From contig NZ_JBNNWS010000009.1 of NCBI RefSeq assembly GCF_050281185.1, forward strand, positions 1 to 64,000: a DNA stretch of 64,000 nucleotides. The letters are read 5' to 3'. Positions 33,993-42,228 of the stretch are shown one piece after another (the first letter of the stretch is position 1; each line of letters starts with the position of its first letter). The notes beneath the pieces are model-generated. The model was not told where the DNA came from. It did no database searches and worked only from the letters and a program-made list of their open reading frames with translations. The translations under genes and the position numbers were made by a program. This DNA is from Heyndrickxia sp050281185. Its GTDB lineage: Bacteria > Bacillota > Bacilli > Bacillales > Bacillaceae_C.

Positions 33993-34535
33993 ATGGATAC
34001 AATATACAAATTAAAGGTTGCAGGTATTGAACGAGAACTTCCTATTATATCAATTTCAGAGGAATTAAGCATTGCGAGCTTTGTTATTCTGGGAGACACT
34101 GAATTGGTCAGCCATACAGCTCCAAAACTAGCAGAAAAGCTGCCGCCTGTAGATTTTTTAGTTACTGCGGAAGCGAAAGGGATTCCGTTAGTTTACGAGA
34201 TTTCAAAGCTGCTAGGAATGAATCATTATATCGTTGCCCGAAAAAGTATTAAACCTTATATGGAATCACCGATTGTCAATGAAGTAGTTTCTATCACCAC
34301 TCAGAAAAAACAGTTGCTATGCTTAGATTCTCAGGATGCTGCTGCAATTAAAGGAAAAAGAATTGCGATCATCGATGATGTAATAAGCACAGGGCATTCG
34401 ATACAAGCTTTAGAAGAATTAATCAAACAAGCTGGAGGAGAAGTGGTTGCAAAAGCAGCCATTCTTGCAGAAGGTGATGCAGCAGAGCGTGAGGATATTA
34501 TCTTTTTAGAAAAATTGCCGTTATTTAAGAAATAG
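33993..34535 (+). CDS. Purine phosphoribosyltransferase, adenine-PRT-like
   Basis: A 180-residue type I phosphoribosyltransferase. The PRPP loop is IAIIDDVISTGHS (about residues 125-137) and an N-terminal half typical of Apt/Xpt proteins precedes it (LVTAEAKGIPLVYEIS). It converts an imported purine base to its nucleotide. The guanine-class riboswitch suggests the base is guanine, hypoxanthine or xanthine even though the sequence looks closest to adenine PRT. GGAGGAG precedes the ATG. It forms an operon with the permease. Confidence 0.85.
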   Translation: MDTIYKLKVAGIERELPIISISEELSIASFVILGDTELVSHTAPKLAEKLPPVDFLVTAEAKGIPLVYEISKLLGMNHYIVARKSIKPYMESPIVNEVVSITTQKKQLLCLDSQDAAAIKGKRIAIIDDVISTGHSIQALEELIKQAGGEVVAKAAILAEGDAAEREDIIFLEKLPLFKK

Positions 34536-34616
34536 TCTTAAAATGATGATGGGGCATGTGGGCATAAATCAATGATGTCTACGTGCCCTATATCATTAAA
34601 TGGAAAATAAAAGTAA

Positions 34617-34668
34617 TTGACAATGACATATTTCTAATTTATGCTAGTCGATGTAAGTGATACTTGCA
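34617..34668 (+). promoter_or_regulatory. Promoter and candidate TetR operator
   Basis: TTGACA (34617-34622), 17 bp, TATGCT (34640-34645). Directly downstream TGTAAGT-GAT-ACTTGCA (34652-34668) is a near-perfect inverted repeat, well placed for autorepression by the TetR protein that follows. Confidence 0.65.
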
Positions 34669-34683
34669 TTATTTGAAAGTTGG

Positions 34684-35274
34684 ATGAAAATGAATGAACA
34701 AAATAGTACATCAGAACGAATTATTAAAGCATTTATAGAATTATTTAGAGACTATGGCTATAAAGGTGCGACCACTCGTGCTATTGCCGAACGAGCAGGT
34801 GTGAATGAAGTTACGATCTTCCGCCACTTTGGAAATAAAAAAGGAATAATGGATGCTGCTATCCAATCGATATCTTATAGCCCTTTTTTAGAAAAAATCA
34901 TAAGTGAGGATATGATTTGGGATCTGGAACACGATTTATGGAAAATTGCAGATAGCTACCATAAGGATATGGAAAAAATCGAAGACATAGTTTTGCTTGG
35001 ATTTCAAGAGGCACAATTATTTCCGGAATTAAATGAAGCCATTTTGCAAATTCCTAAGCAATTAAAAGCCAATCTAGTTTCTTATTTTACTGAAATGAAG
35101 AGAAGAGGCAAGCTGATTGATACAGATATTGAATTTCAAGCGATGAACTTTATTTGGATTAATTTTGGTTATTTTCTTTCTAAATCACGCTTTGGAGAAA
35201 AGGTTATATCAAACTCACGAAATGACTTTTTGAAACATAGTATTCAGCTTTTTGCTAGGGGACTGACCCCCTAG
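34684..35274 (+). CDS. TetR/AcrR family transcriptional regulator
   Basis: A 196-residue repressor. The N-terminal helix-turn-helix (about 12-55) reads ATTRAIAERAGVNEVTIFRH; the C-terminal ligand domain is helical and unspecific. Start codon choice is between ATG 34684 and 34690. It has a promoter with an embedded inverted repeat and a related palindrome 20 bp after its stop (35293-35308). No plus-strand target gene follows, so the regulated gene may be elsewhere or lost. Confidence 0.85.
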   Translation: MKMNEQNSTSERIIKAFIELFRDYGYKGATTRAIAERAGVNEVTIFRHFGNKKGIMDAAIQSISYSPFLEKIISEDMIWDLEHDLWKIADSYHKDMEKIEDIVLLGFQEAQLFPELNEAILQIPKQLKANLVSYFTEMKRRGKLIDTDIEFQAMNFIWINFGYFLSKSRFGEKVISNSRNDFLKHSIQLFARGLTP

Positions 35275-35292
35275 TAGTTTTTTAAAAATAAA

Positions 35293-35308
35293 TGCAAGTG
35301 TGTACTTG
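35293..35308. promoter_or_regulatory. Palindrome related to the TetR operator
   Basis: GCAAGT-GTGT-ACTTGC, with the same half-sites as the element at 34652-34668 but a four-base spacer. It is followed by three degenerate G/C/A-rich units near 35318-35375 (GTACGCACCCAAAGAAG, GGCACGCAAACAAAAAAA, GAGCACACAACTATAC) of unknown meaning. Confidence 0.45.
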
Positions 35309-35383
35309 CTTTCGGAGAGGGTACGCACCCAAAGAAGGGGCACGCAAACAAAAAAAGGGAGCACACAACTATACAAGTACTAA

Positions 35384-35406
35384 AAAATACCACCGAACTC
35401 GGTGGC
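35384..35406 (-). terminator. Terminator of putP
   Basis: On the minus strand CCACCGAGTTCGGTGG followed by TATTTTTTAG, just after the putP stop. Confidence 0.8.
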
Positions 35407-35413
35407 ATTATCC

Positions 35414-36895
35414 TTATCCTCTCTTCAATAATAACTTGCTTTCTTCAAATTCTTTCTCAATTTCTTCATTACGTTTGTAAGTAGCTAAGCTAACCCCCAC
35501 ACTAACGAGTAAGTTAACAATAAATCCAGGTACCATCTCATAAAGGGTGTCACTAAGTCCGAGATTTGCCCATATGATAACAGTTGCAGCACCAGTGATC
35601 ATTCCGAAAATGGCTCCCCAATTGTTCATCTTCTTCCAGAAAAGACTGAGGAACACAACAGGACCGAATGATGCACCAAATCCAGCCCAAGCATAGGACA
35701 CAAGTTTTAATATTGATGAATTTTGATCTAAGGCTAGAAGGGAAGCAACGATCGCAACAACTAAAACAGCCATTCTACCAAAGAAGACAAGTTCTTTGTC
35801 CGATGCATTTCGGCGGAACATCAATTTGTACAAGTCCTCTGTAAGTGCACTGGAAGTAACAATTAATTGTGATGAAACGGTACTCATAATTGCCGCAAGA
35901 ACAGCTGCTAACACAAATCCAGCTACAAGTGGATGTAATAAAATTTGTCCTAGCTGAATAAATACTGTTTCAGCATTAGCCTTACCTAGAGGAGCTCCAA
36001 TATTATGGAAATAAGCAATCCCAATCAACGCAGTAAAAGAAGTTCCTAGTAAGGAAAGAATCATCCAGCTCATACCAATCCTTCTTGCACTTCTAGTTTC
36101 CTTGATCGTTTTAATCGCCATAAAGCGGACGATAATATGCGGCTGCCCTACATATCCAAGTCCCCAAGCTAATGCGGAAATAATTCCTAAGACACTTGAC
36201 CCTTTAAAAAGGTCAAAAAGTGCTGGATCGATGGACCGAATGGTATGAATGGTTTCAGATGGTCCACCTGTTTTGAAAATAGCAATAGCTGGCACAAGGA
36301 GAAGAGCTATAACCATAATTAAGCCTTGAACAAAATCAGTATAGCTAACGGCTAAGAATCCACCAAATAATGTATAGGCTACAACAACACCAGCTACAAT
36401 CAATAATCCGGTTGTATAGTTTAGGCCGAAGGAGCTCTTAAAAAAAACAGCTCCAGAAACCATCCCTGATGATACATAAAAAGTAAAGAATATTAAAATG
36501 ACGAGTGATGAAACTATTCTTAATAGCTTAGTAGAATCTTTAAATCGATTTTCTAAATAAGAGGGTATCGTAATAGAATCATTAGCTACCTGTGTATAAG
36601 ATCGTAAACGAGGTGCAATGAGAATCCAGTTTAAATAGGCGCCAATCGTTAATCCAATGGCAATCCAAGCGTCAGCTAAACCATTTAAATATAGTCCTCC
36701 AGGTAGTCCCATTAACAACCAGCCGCTCATATCGGCAGCTCCCGCACTTAATGCTGTAACTGCTGGGCCTAGAGAACGTCCCCCTAGCATATAATCGGTT
36801 AAATTGCTTGTCTTTCGATAGGCGTAAAATCCAATAATAAGCATCATAGCCATATATAAACCTATCGAAATTAGCTTGTACACATCTGCTGTCAT
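35414..36895 (-). CDS. putP: Sodium/proline symporter (PutP/OpuE type)
   Basis: A 493-residue solute:sodium symporter with about thirteen helices. Hallmarks are MLGGRSLGPAVTALSAGAAD-MSGWLLMG in helix 2 (given here as two joined motifs) and WGLGYVGQPHIIVRFMA in the middle, as in PutP and OpuE. It imports proline with Na+ for nutrition or osmoprotection; the sequence does not separate these. AAGGAG is too close to ATG 36904 and fits ATG 36895. In B. subtilis opuE lies next to gatCAB, so this is a rearranged neighbourhood. A palindrome overlaps the promoter region. Confidence 0.9.
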   Translation of the reverse strand: MTADVYKLISIGLYMAMMLIIGFYAYRKTSNLTDYMLGGRSLGPAVTALSAGAADMSGWLLMGLPGGLYLNGLADAWIAIGLTIGAYLNWILIAPRLRSYTQVANDSITIPSYLENRFKDSTKLLRIVSSLVILIFFTFYVSSGMVSGAVFFKSSFGLNYTTGLLIVAGVVVAYTLFGGFLAVSYTDFVQGLIMVIALLLVPAIAIFKTGGPSETIHTIRSIDPALFDLFKGSSVLGIISALAWGLGYVGQPHIIVRFMAIKTIKETRSARRIGMSWMILSLLGTSFTALIGIAYFHNIGAPLGKANAETVFIQLGQILLHPLVAGFVLAAVLAAIMSTVSSQLIVTSSALTEDLYKLMFRRNASDKELVFFGRMAVLVVAIVASLLALDQNSSILKLVSYAWAGFGASFGPVVFLSLFWKKMNNWGAIFGMITGAATVIIWANLGLSDTLYEMVPGFIVNLLVSVGVSLATYKRNEEIEKEFEESKLLLKRG

Positions 36896-36931
36896 AGTTG
36901 TCATCTCCTTCTAGTTGTTCGTATTTTCAAT

Positions 36932-36953
36932 ATAATGAATACCCTTTCATTAT
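36932..36953 (-). promoter_or_regulatory. Inverted repeat in the putP promoter
   Basis: ATAATGAA and TTCATTAT separated by six bases, overlapping a minus-strand TATAAT. It is a candidate operator. The minus strand also contains GGGTAT, but no matching sigma-B -35 was found. Confidence 0.45.
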
Positions 36954-37190
36954 ATAATAAAAATTAATTTTGTAAAATTATAATTTTTATTAATTGTAGA
37001 AATAGAATGATGGTTTAATAGTTCTTTTATACTAAAGAATTAAAATATAAAAAACATAAATGGTATTTTTATATAGTATTTCAATGTTTTTAAAATACTA
37101 TTGGAATACATCCGACAACAAAAAGATTGACAAAGTTAGTTCAAATATACTAATAATAGTGAAAAATCAGGAATTTGATTGGAGAACAGA

Positions 37191-38657
37191 ATGGAATTTT
37201 TAAAAGAGAGTTTGATAGAAGAACAAACGATATTACAAATTCAAGATGCAATGGAAAAAGGGAAACTTACTTCAAAGGAACTCGTGATGTATTTCCTTTA
37301 TAGAATCGCCAAATATGATCAGGATGGACCGAAAATCAATTCGGTATTAGAGATTAATCCGGATGCTATTTTTATTGCGGAAGGGCTTGACCATGAGCGG
37401 AAAACAAAAGGAGCACGGGGGATTCTTCACGGTATTCCGGTTCTGCTAAAAGATAATATTGAAACAAATGATAAACAACATACAAGTGCAGGAGTATTAG
37501 CATTAGAAAACTACAATAGTAACAGGGACGCCTTTCTTGTTTCGAAGCTGCGTGAAGCAGGCGCTGTTATTTTAGGTAAAGCGAATATGACAGAATGGGC
37601 GAATGGGATGTCCAGCGAGATGTGGGCAGGTTATAGTTCTCGAGGGGGACAGGTGTCAAATCCATATGGGCCAGGAGAGTTTTTTGTAGGGGGATCAAGC
37701 ACTGGATCTGCGGCGGCAGTTGCGGCTAATTTTGCTGCTTTAGCAGTAGGAACGGAAACAGATGGTTCAATCTTAAGCCCTTCTGTTCAAAACTCTACAG
37801 TGGGAATAAAGCCTACGGTAGGACTCATAAGCCGTACGGGAATCATTCCTTTTACACATTCACAGGATACAGCTGGACCGATGGCTAGAACCGTAACGGA
37901 TGCAGCGATTCTATTAGGTGCACTAACAGGAGTTGATCAAGAAGATCCGGCAACATATAAAAGTGAGGGGATAGCTAAACAGGATTATACTAGTTTTCTA
38001 GATCCGAATGGGTTGAAGGGAGCACGGATTGGTGTTTTCACTCAGGCTCCGAATGATTCTTTCATGCCTGGTGAGTATGATGAAGAGTTGTTCCAGCAAG
38101 CAATCCATTCTATGCAGGAAGCCGGGGCCGAGATGATTAGTGATATTGATTTACCATCTTTTCATCGGAAATGGAGCTGGGCGGTAAACTCTTATGAATT
38201 GAAGCATAGCTTGGAAAATTATCTTTCACAGTTACCAGCTACTTTACCTGTTCACTCGATTGGAGAGCTAATTGAATTTAACAAAACACATCGTGAGAAG
38301 ACGCTGAAATATGGTCAGGATAAACTCGAATACAGGGGTACTTTATCAAATACATTAAGAGAACCTGAATATCTGTTAGCTAAAATAGAGGATTTGTATT
38401 ATGCGCAGGATAAAGGAATTGATGAAGCATTGAAAAAGTATGATCTTGATGCCATTCTTTTTCCTGCTTATGTAGGATCGACTATCAGTGCAAAAGCAGG
38501 TTATCCATCTATTGCATTGCCGGCAGGTTATATGGAAAATGGCAGACCATTTGGGATTACATTAGCTGCAGGGGCTTTTAGTGAGGGGCTATTAATCAAA
38601 TTAGGATATGCTTTTGAGCAGGCTACCAATCATCGACGCAAACCTGTATTTCTTTAA
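37191..38657 (+). CDS. Amidase-signature hydrolase
   Basis: A 488-residue amidase-signature enzyme, distinct from GatA. The Ser-Ser-Lys triad is visible: Lys in PVLLKDNIET (about 87), Ser in VGGSSTGSAAAV (about 169) and Ser in ETDGSILSP (about 193). It hydrolyses an amide of unknown nature. The N-terminal 25 residues and the C-terminal FPAYVGSTISAKAGYPS are typical of Bacillus secondary amidases. ATG 37191 follows TTGGAG. It stands alone and ends in a terminator. Confidence 0.85.
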   Translation: MEFLKESLIEEQTILQIQDAMEKGKLTSKELVMYFLYRIAKYDQDGPKINSVLEINPDAIFIAEGLDHERKTKGARGILHGIPVLLKDNIETNDKQHTSAGVLALENYNSNRDAFLVSKLREAGAVILGKANMTEWANGMSSEMWAGYSSRGGQVSNPYGPGEFFVGGSSTGSAAAVAANFAALAVGTETDGSILSPSVQNSTVGIKPTVGLISRTGIIPFTHSQDTAGPMARTVTDAAILLGALTGVDQEDPATYKSEGIAKQDYTSFLDPNGLKGARIGVFTQAPNDSFMPGEYDEELFQQAIHSMQEAGAEMISDIDLPSFHRKWSWAVNSYELKHSLENYLSQLPATLPVHSIGELIEFNKTHREKTLKYGQDKLEYRGTLSNTLREPEYLLAKIEDLYYAQDKGIDEALKKYDLDAILFPAYVGSTISAKAGYPSIALPAGYMENGRPFGITLAAGAFSEGLLIKLGYAFEQATNHRRKPVFL

Positions 38658-38668
38658 TAGAATAGGAG

Positions 38669-38694
38669 AAACCGCCTTTAGTGGCGGTTTTTAT
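38669..38694 (+). terminator. Terminator of the amidase gene
   Basis: AAACCGCC / GGCGGTTT hairpin with a TTTTTAT tail. Confidence 0.8.
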
Positions 38695-38832
38695 TGTTAT
38701 TGGAATCAGAAATTGGTAAAAAGAGCATCACACTACTTACAGTTGTAGGTTTGAAATAATCAATCATAGGTGAAAGATATAAATGCAAATAGTGGAGCAT
38801 ATTGATTGGGCTAAAGGAAGTAATGAATAGTT

Positions 38833-38879
38833 TTGACAGCTGGCTTAGTTAGATGTTATTATTTACCTAACGATAGGTA
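38833..38879 (+). promoter_or_regulatory. Promoter and TetR operator
   Basis: TTGACA (38833-38838), 17 bp, TTATTA, followed immediately by the perfect inverted repeat TACCTA-ACGA-TAGGTA (38864-38879). The TetR gene starts 16 bp later, which points to autoregulation. Confidence 0.65.
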
Positions 38880-38894
38880 GAAAAAGGTGAAATG

Positions 38895-39488
38895 ATGAAT
38901 AAAAGTGAAAAGACAAAACATAAAATTCTAGAAACAGCTACATGGTTAATTGGACAGTATGGAATTGAAAAAACATCACTTTCTATGATAGCTAATAGTG
39001 TAGGCATACAAAAGCCATCAATATATTATTATTACCCCTCGAAAGAAAAGCTAGTAGATGCTGTATTCAACTGGATTTTTGAGGGATATAGTTTCGAAAC
39101 ATACTTTCATATTCATGAATATACGAAGGAGAATTTTGAAGAGAAAATTTTTAATGAAGGATTGCAATTATTGAGTGAAGTATCTACAGATGCTCAACTA
39201 CTAGTTGTTCAAGTATTAAATGAGTTTCTTTTATATGGAAGCCGAGAGTCTGCTCATAACAAAGAGTATAAATCGAAAATTAAATCCGTACAGCAAGGGT
39301 TTATTGACGGGTTTAATAGATTACTACAAAAGGGGGGAGAATTTGGACTTATTGATTCAAAAGGATTGCATGAAAAAGCAACTTTATTAGCGTTAATACT
39401 TGATAACTTATCAAATTATCCGATGGTAGGAATTCAAATAGATGTAGTAGCGGTATGGAGACAAACCATTACAAGTATATTATCTTAA
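38895..39488 (+). CDS. TetR/AcrR family transcriptional regulator
   Basis: A 197-residue repressor with an N-terminal helix-turn-helix (about 8-54; TSLSMIANSVGIQKPSIYYY) and a TetR C-terminal domain. AAAGGTG is spaced for ATG 38895; ATG 38892 overlaps it. It is preceded by a perfect palindrome and followed after 16 bp by a membrane protein gene, so the pair is probably one autoregulated unit. Confidence 0.85.
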   Translation: MNKSEKTKHKILETATWLIGQYGIEKTSLSMIANSVGIQKPSIYYYYPSKEKLVDAVFNWIFEGYSFETYFHIHEYTKENFEEKIFNEGLQLLSEVSTDAQLLVVQVLNEFLLYGSRESAHNKEYKSKIKSVQQGFIDGFNRLLQKGGEFGLIDSKGLHEKATLLALILDNLSNYPMVGIQIDVVAVWRQTITSILS

Positions 39489-39504
39489 AAAAGGGTGAAC
39501 TTGA

Positions 39505-40173
39505 ATGAGTAATAATCATACATTATTAAACTTTTCAAAAACTGATAAAGCTATCCTATGGCTTGGTTTCCCGCTTGCCGGTTTAGTGCTTGGTTGGTTT
39601 CTTCCAAGTATTGCAAAATGGGGTAGTTCTTTGCCGTGGGTACCTTTCCAGGGACCTTTAAAATTAATTGCATCCTATAATGGAGCATGGGTAGGTTTTA
39701 TCACAATGCTTCTTGGCTTAATTGCGGGAATTGCTTTGATTTTATTGTCCTTTCATGAAAGCTTGGAAATATCTATTTACGATAATAAAGTTATACTAAA
39801 ACTTAGAAATGAAGAAACCATCTTATATAAGAAAGATATCTCACTTGTGTTTATGGACGGAAATCAGTTGGCGTTATTAGGAAACGATGAGAAAGAAATA
39901 TTTCGATATAAACAAGAGCTTAATAAAAACACAGTTAGAACTGCATTTTTACAACATAATTATCCTTGGAGCGACGAAGAACCATTTAAAGAAGATTTTA
40001 AAAAATGGGTAGTGGATTGTCCCGATCTATCACCTGCTGCGAATGCTCTATTAAAAGCTAGGAAAATAGCGATTGAAAAAGGAGAGGCTAAAGAAGCATT
40101 TCAGTTGGCTAAAGAGCTTTGGAAAATAAGAATATCAGTAAAAGAAAACGATAAAAGACAATATTATCGATAA
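39505..40173 (+). CDS. YqeB-like membrane protein
   Basis: A 222-residue protein with two N-terminal membrane helices (about 18-38 and 63-85) separated by a Trp/Pro-rich loop (SIAKWGSSLPWVPFQGP), then a cytoplasmic domain. The arrangement and the YKKDISLVFMDGNQLAL region resemble B. subtilis YqeB, which has no established function. AAAGGGTG precedes the ATG. It follows the TetR gene by 16 bp and is probably under its control. Confidence 0.7.
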   Translation: MSNNHTLLNFSKTDKAILWLGFPLAGLVLGWFLPSIAKWGSSLPWVPFQGPLKLIASYNGAWVGFITMLLGLIAGIALILLSFHESLEISIYDNKVILKLRNEETILYKKDISLVFMDGNQLALLGNDEKEIFRYKQELNKNTVRTAFLQHNYPWSDEEPFKEDFKKWVVDCPDLSPAANALLKARKIAIEKGEAKEAFQLAKELWKIRISVKENDKRQYYR

Positions 40174-40340
40174 ACGATAAAGAAAAGTGAAAATAATAAT
40201 TAAGGAGACCAATAGATATAGGAAAGATAAGAAGATCCTGCTTCTAGAAATTGGTTGCCCAAGCAGTAAAGGAAACAGCGATTCTGTCATTTCTTTTTCA
40301 GATAGTAAATTACATTTATTTCTTTAAAACTGACAACTTA

Positions 40341-40374
40341 TAAAAAAATAGAGCATTGTACTTAAACAACGCTC
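40341..40374 (-). terminator. Terminator of the organophosphate operon
   Basis: On the minus strand GAGCGTTGT / ACAATGCTC followed by TATTTTTTTAT. The gap 40174-40340 has no gene I can support. Confidence 0.7.
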
Positions 40375-40436
40375 AAAGTTACTTACTGAACTGTATCCAA
40401 ACCTGTTACTATTTACGAAAACAGTCATAAAACGCC

Positions 40437-41435
40437 TTACCCTAAAGGTTTCATAACTCTACACTGCTTCTCAAATGTAGCAATCTCCGTAACCCCTTTT
40501 TTAAGAAGTGTTTCTGTGTTCTCATCGACATATGATCCGATGTCATCTGGAAAGTGAGAATCAGAAGATGTTGTAAATGTAACCCCTTCTTTTATTAAGA
40601 TATCTAAAAATTGGGGGCTTGGGCACATCTCCTTCACTGGATAGCGATAAAATAAGCCTGCATTTATTTCTGTAGCTGTATTCGTTTCAACTAAGGCTTT
40701 TGCAATTTTTTCGTAATGAGGTATTAGGAGGCTTTCATCCGGACGGTAGTTGAATACTTTTAAGTTATCTAAATGTGCGACAAAATCAAATAGCTTACTG
40801 CGAATAGCTTTTTCAACTACTTGGAAGAAGTCGTGATATAGTTCCTCCAACTGATACTGATGGAATTTTTCCTGTGTATCGGGATTGTCAAAGCCCCATC
40901 CATACATATAATGGACAGATCCAATCACATAATCCCACTCATAACGACTGAGAAGCTCTTTTAACTCTTCATCACTGCCAGGAAAATAGTCTGCCTCAAT
41001 TCCGAGGCGTAGTGTAACTCCTTCAGCTGCCCATCTTGGTTTGGCCTCGTTGATTGCCTTTACGAAATCTTCCATTGATTCAGTCATTACTTGGTCCAGC
41101 CAAATTTGTTGTTTCATACCGATATCGCTAGAACTTAAATCAAGATATTTTTCAAAATATGACCGGGTTTCCTTAAACCGATATAAATGGTCGACAATAC
41201 CGACTTCACTTAGTCCTTTTCTTTTTGCCTCTTGTAAGTATAAATCGATCCAAGAAGGGTCGTATGCTCCTTTTTGTACTCGAAGTATCAAACGCTCCAT
41301 GCTTTTATTCAGCCATTCGATCGTATGTTTCTTTTCTTGAATGGGCTCAAAGTGATTCATAGCGATGTTTGTACGATCAAGCCAACGTAAAGAATATGGT
41401 CCTTCTTCTAAATGTAAATGGTAATCAACCTTCAT
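40437..41435 (-). CDS. PHP-domain hydrolase, histidinol-phosphatase-like
   Basis: A 332-residue PHP-superfamily metal-dependent phosphoesterase. The N-terminal DYHLHLEE supplies the first metal ligands; others are likely in GIVDHLYRF (about 85), GIEADYFPG (about 150), IGSVHYMYGW (about 172) and SDSHFPDDIG (about 297). It resembles HisK/HisJ-type histidinol phosphatases, but its place at the end of a transport operon with no his genes suggests a different phosphate ester. The start lies within the end of the DeoR gene (11-bp overlap), so the two are coupled. Confidence 0.8.
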   Translation of the reverse strand: MKVDYHLHLEEGPYSLRWLDRTNIAMNHFEPIQEKKHTIEWLNKSMERLILRVQKGAYDPSWIDLYLQEAKRKGLSEVGIVDHLYRFKETRSYFEKYLDLSSSDIGMKQQIWLDQVMTESMEDFVKAINEAKPRWAAEGVTLRLGIEADYFPGSDEELKELLSRYEWDYVIGSVHYMYGWGFDNPDTQEKFHQYQLEELYHDFFQVVEKAIRSKLFDFVAHLDNLKVFNYRPDESLLIPHYEKIAKALVETNTATEINAGLFYRYPVKEMCPSPQFLDILIKEGVTFTTSSDSHFPDDIGSYVDENTETLLKKGVTEIATFEKQCRVMKPLG

Positions 41436-42228
41436 TTTGCTCGTCTCCCTCTGCCGTAATCCACTGTAACATCGTTTCTAATTTTTGTTGTTTCCATGTA
41501 TTTGGCATATCTTGATCACAAATAATGTAATCCGCCTCTGATAATGAGCAGATTCGATAAAAGGATTCGTTGCCTATTTTGGAGGAATCCGCTAAAAGGA
41601 ATACTTGATTTGCTCGTTTAATCATCGCAGAAGAAACTGTCGATTCTTCTAAGTCATAGTCGCTTACATTATCGAGTGTTATCCCGCCACATGAAAGAAA
41701 GACTTTATCGAAGCGAAAATCTTTCAACATTTTGCATGTTAAAGCTCCAACAATCGATTTTTGTGTTGGATTGGTCATGCCGCCAAGTACGATGACTTTT
41801 CCTTCAAATTCCTTATTTTCTAATCGATTATTTAATACTTCTGCTGCAGCGAGTGAATTTGTAACAATAGTAACTCGCTGCACTCCAACTAACGAATTTG
41901 CCAAATGAATACTCGTCGTACCTACATCAATCATGATGGTATCTCCGTCATGTATAAACTCCGCAGCTTTTTTGCCAATAGCAGCTTTGGCATCATAGCG
42001 TAAATTCATTTTTTTCTCAAAGTGAGGTTCGTTATTGGTTTGATGATATTTGACGGCACCGCCATGAACTCGCTTTAGTTTTTTCTCTTTTTCAAGAATA
42101 TCTAAATCTCGCCTTATTGTTTCAGGGGTAACTCCTAAATTTTTTGCAAGAATAGCGACAAAGATTTTTTCCTCGTTATCCAGCTGTTCTAAAATAGCTT
42201 GCTGACGTTCAGTTGACAATAAGTTCAT
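41425..42228 (-). CDS. DeoR/GlpR family regulator
   Basis: A 267-residue regulator. The DeoR helix-turn-helix (about 6-57; TPETIRRDLDILEK with RVHGGA) is followed by a sugar-phosphate-binding isomerase-like domain (MIDVGTTSIHLA at about 98). DeoR proteins usually respond to phosphorylated sugars or polyols, which fits an operon handling organic phosphates. It overlaps both neighbouring genes. A candidate operator with inverted AAACATT repeats lies in the operon promoter (46883-46907). Confidence 0.85.
   Translation of the reverse strand: MNLLSTERQQAILEQLDNEEKIFVAILAKNLGVTPETIRRDLDILEKEKKLKRVHGGAVKYHQTNNEPHFEKKMNLRYDAKAAIGKKAAEFIHDGDTIMIDVGTTSIHLANSLVGVQRVTIVTNSLAAAEVLNNRLENKEFEGKVIVLGGMTNPTQKSIVGALTCKMLKDFRFDKVFLSCGGITLDNVSDYDLEESTVSSAMIKRANQVFLLADSSKIGNESFYRICSLSEADYIICDQDMPNTWKQQKLETMLQWITAEGDEQNEG

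Noticed and set aside
35292..35480. 62-codon plus-strand ORF after the TetR gene
   Set aside because: It runs into the 3' end of putP on the other strand and consists of repeat-like low-complexity sequence.
36932..36990. Sigma-B promoter for putP as in B. subtilis opuE
   Set aside because: A GGGTAT is present, but no GTTT-type -35 lies at proper distance.
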